From Stercorarius parasiticus (taxonomy: Eukaryota > Chordata > Aves > Charadriiformes > Stercorariidae): 64,000 nt of DNA. The translations under genes and the position numbers were made by a program. Positions 62,772 to 64,000 of this stretch are shown in pieces. The DNA lies in assembly GCA_013396915.1 (NCBI GenBank), contig VWZL01005191.1:434001-498000 (forward strand), in the 5' to 3' direction. The first letter of the stretch is position 1, and the number at the start of each line of letters is the position of its first letter. Under the pieces are notes generated by a model. It was not told the DNA's origin. It made no database searches and saw nothing but the letters and a program-made list of their open reading frames with translations.

Positions 62772-63263
62772 TCTGTCTGTGTTGACTTGTTCAGGTCTAA
62801 CTCTTCCTGTAGTACATCTTCAATATACTTTTATTAATTAAATTTGTCCTGTGTCAGAATACATAAAACTTCCTTCACCCCTTTGAATTCTCTGCAATCC
62901 ACTCTTAGATATAGGCTGTAGCCTTTTTTGTGTTTGGACTACCGAGAGTGTCATACTTCTCCAAGTCACCTGAATTATGTTTCTGATCTCTTTTGCGCTT
63001 GTCAAATGTGGATGAAATTGGCTGTTAGATTCAGTGAACTCAAGTCATCCAGATCATATTAGTCTAATTTTCCTCAGTGCAAAAGGCTTGAAAATATGTT
63101 CCAGGTTGGACCCTTCTAATCAATGCAACATATTGATCTGTCACAGCAGATATGCTAATCTGAAAAAGAATTTGATTCCCTGACAAACCTTGAGGTGAAA
63201 TTGGATTGCTTGTTGACAAAGTTGACATCATTAACATGTAGCTCCTTTTTTTTTTTCTTCCAG

Positions 63264-63362
63264 AGAAAACTCTTGTTTAGCAGGAGCAAAATCTCTCTTT
63301 TTAAAGACACTTCATTTAGAGGGGGAGAGAGAGTATTTGGGCTAAACAGTTACAGTGGTTGA
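63264..63362 (+). CDS. Candidate alternative terminal exon of the CpG-island gene
   Basis: A strong acceptor (T-rich tract, then CTTCCAG ending at 63263) precedes a frame that, joined in phase 0 to exon 1, reads 32 codons (beginning RKLLFSRSKISLFKDTS) to a TGA at 63360-63362. An AATAAA lies at 63400-63405 and a GT/T-rich stretch (TTCTGTCTGTTCTTTT) follows at about 63447-63462, as at a real poly(A) site. If used, it would make a short protein of about 84 residues by intronic polyadenylation. It may equally be chance in a T-rich intron, and I do not recognise the peptide. Confidence 0.25.
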   Translation, partial: RKLLFSRSKISLFKDTSFRGGERVFGLNSYSG

Positions 63363-63399
63363 TTCCAATCAAATGTCATCTTGAAATACTACCTTTCCA

Positions 63400-63405
63400 A
63401 ATAAA
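63400..63405 (+). terminator. Possible poly(A) signal AATAAA
   Basis: Canonical hexamer 38 bases after the TGA of the candidate terminal exon, with a GT/T-rich downstream element. Confidence 0.3.
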
Positions 63406-63470
63406 CTAGCTTCTCAGAAGAAGTGAAGGAGTTGCAAGTCCTCAGTTCTGTCTGTTCTTTTACAGAATTG

Positions 63471-63489
63471 TTAAAAAAATTTTTTTTAA
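63471..63489. repeat. A7/T8 palindrome
   Basis: TTAAAAAAATTTTTTTTAA, a near-perfect self-complementary tract. Confidence 0.85.
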
Positions 63490-63796
63490 GGAGTGATGGT
63501 TAGTTTTGAGGCTCATACCAGCTTGACGTTGTTCAGCAGGTCCAAGGTTTTGGAAGAGTGGGACTTTTAAAAGGGTAAAAGGCATTCTGTGGTACTTCAG
63601 CTTATTGAAAGCTCTCACATCCACCCTTGAGGGTTAGGGCTTGGTAAAAAAAGGAAATGAATTGAAGGATGGTAGAGATTATGCCTGTTTTCTGTGTATA
63701 GGTTGACTGAGCAGGAAACTTTTGAAATCTGGTGGGGGAGTGGAATAAAAAGTTGCTTGCCACTTCCTCTCCTTGGTATTTTTTTTTTTCCTGTAG

Positions 63797-63817
63797 AAAT
63801 GTTTGGAAGTCATAAAA
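63797..63817 (+). CDS. Candidate 21-nt microexon
   Basis: A long T tract ending TTTCCTGTAG (to 63796) and a strong donor GTGAGT (from 63818) flank 21 bases that keep phase 0 and encode KCLEVIK. Both splice sites are good, but a segment this short carries no protein signal of its own. The frame also stays open past the donor to a TAG about 50 bases on, so a longer exon is possible. Confidence 0.25.
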
Positions 63818-64000
63818 GTGAGTGCTAGATTATGTGACTTCCAGTTGTGCTTTACTGGGACTACATCTTGTAAACACTAGTCCTCAAAAGATCAACTTAA
63901 ATGGCTAGCTTGTTAGAGGTGTTTCTATTAACTTCAGTATACCATTGACCTGTCTTCAGTGACTTTCAGGTTGTTTTTGATTAAGTTCTTTATGAAATTT

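Larger units (their letters stand above)
62772..64000 (+). other. Intron 1, distal part, with two exon candidates
   Basis: Otherwise AT-rich. Contains a candidate alternative terminal exon (63264) and a candidate microexon (63797), listed separately, and an A7/T8 palindrome (63471-63489). Confidence 0.5.

Noticed and set aside
1..64000. tRNA, rRNA, snRNA, CRISPR arrays, bacterial operons or mobile integrative elements
   Set aside because: No cloverleaf-like promoter boxes, array periodicity or dense coding were seen. The sequence is vertebrate nuclear DNA. A tRNAscan or Rfam search could still find a small RNA I missed.

Overview
The window looks like bird nuclear DNA, probably from a neoavian species. 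It is AT-rich and gene-poor, has a 459-base assembly gap, and carries many CR1 (chicken repeat 1) LINE fragments that end in the ATTCTRTG-type octamer tail. It also holds several solo or truncated LTRs of endogenous-retrovirus families common in birds. I see no bacterial, plasmid, phage or CRISPR features. Almost every short open frame in the window is a chance frame or lies inside a repeat.

Layout. Bases 1 to about 58,200 are intergenic or very long intronic DNA. The recognisable pieces there are CR1 copies (681-1089, 24487-25210, 26165-26695, 39893-40318, and an inverted pair at 57912-58230), four minus-strand LTRs (11793-12049, 32329-33075, 48184-48698, 55665-56233), a possible fifth LTR-like GC-rich block (41215-41920), an ancient inverted-repeat MITE-like element (3355-3482), a fossil L1-clade reverse-transcriptase fragment (3572-3799), and various microsatellites and small duplications. 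Two minus-strand stretches look like isolated coding exons with good splice signals (2933-3129 and 36121-36290); I recognise neither protein.

The one convincing gene start lies in a CpG island at about 58,240-59,440. It has no TATA box. It carries three CCAAT boxes, a GC box and a near-perfect inverted pair of ACTACG-type promoter motifs. A plus-strand first coding exon follows (58988-59143, 52 codons, good Kozak context, consensus GTAAGT donor). The rest of the window, to base 64,000, appears to be intron 1 of that gene. The intron contains a nearly 1-kb CR1 copy, and close to its end there is a candidate alternative terminal exon (63264) and a candidate 21-nt microexon (63797-63817). The exon-1 peptide is Arg/Pro/Gly-rich and I cannot name the gene.

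I found no new multi-gene biological system. The items most worth a second look are the two orphan exon-like segments, the L1-clade fossil (L1-type elements are rare in birds), the paired promoter motif, and the candidate exons in intron 1. All family assignments of repeats rest on recognition by eye, not on a database search.
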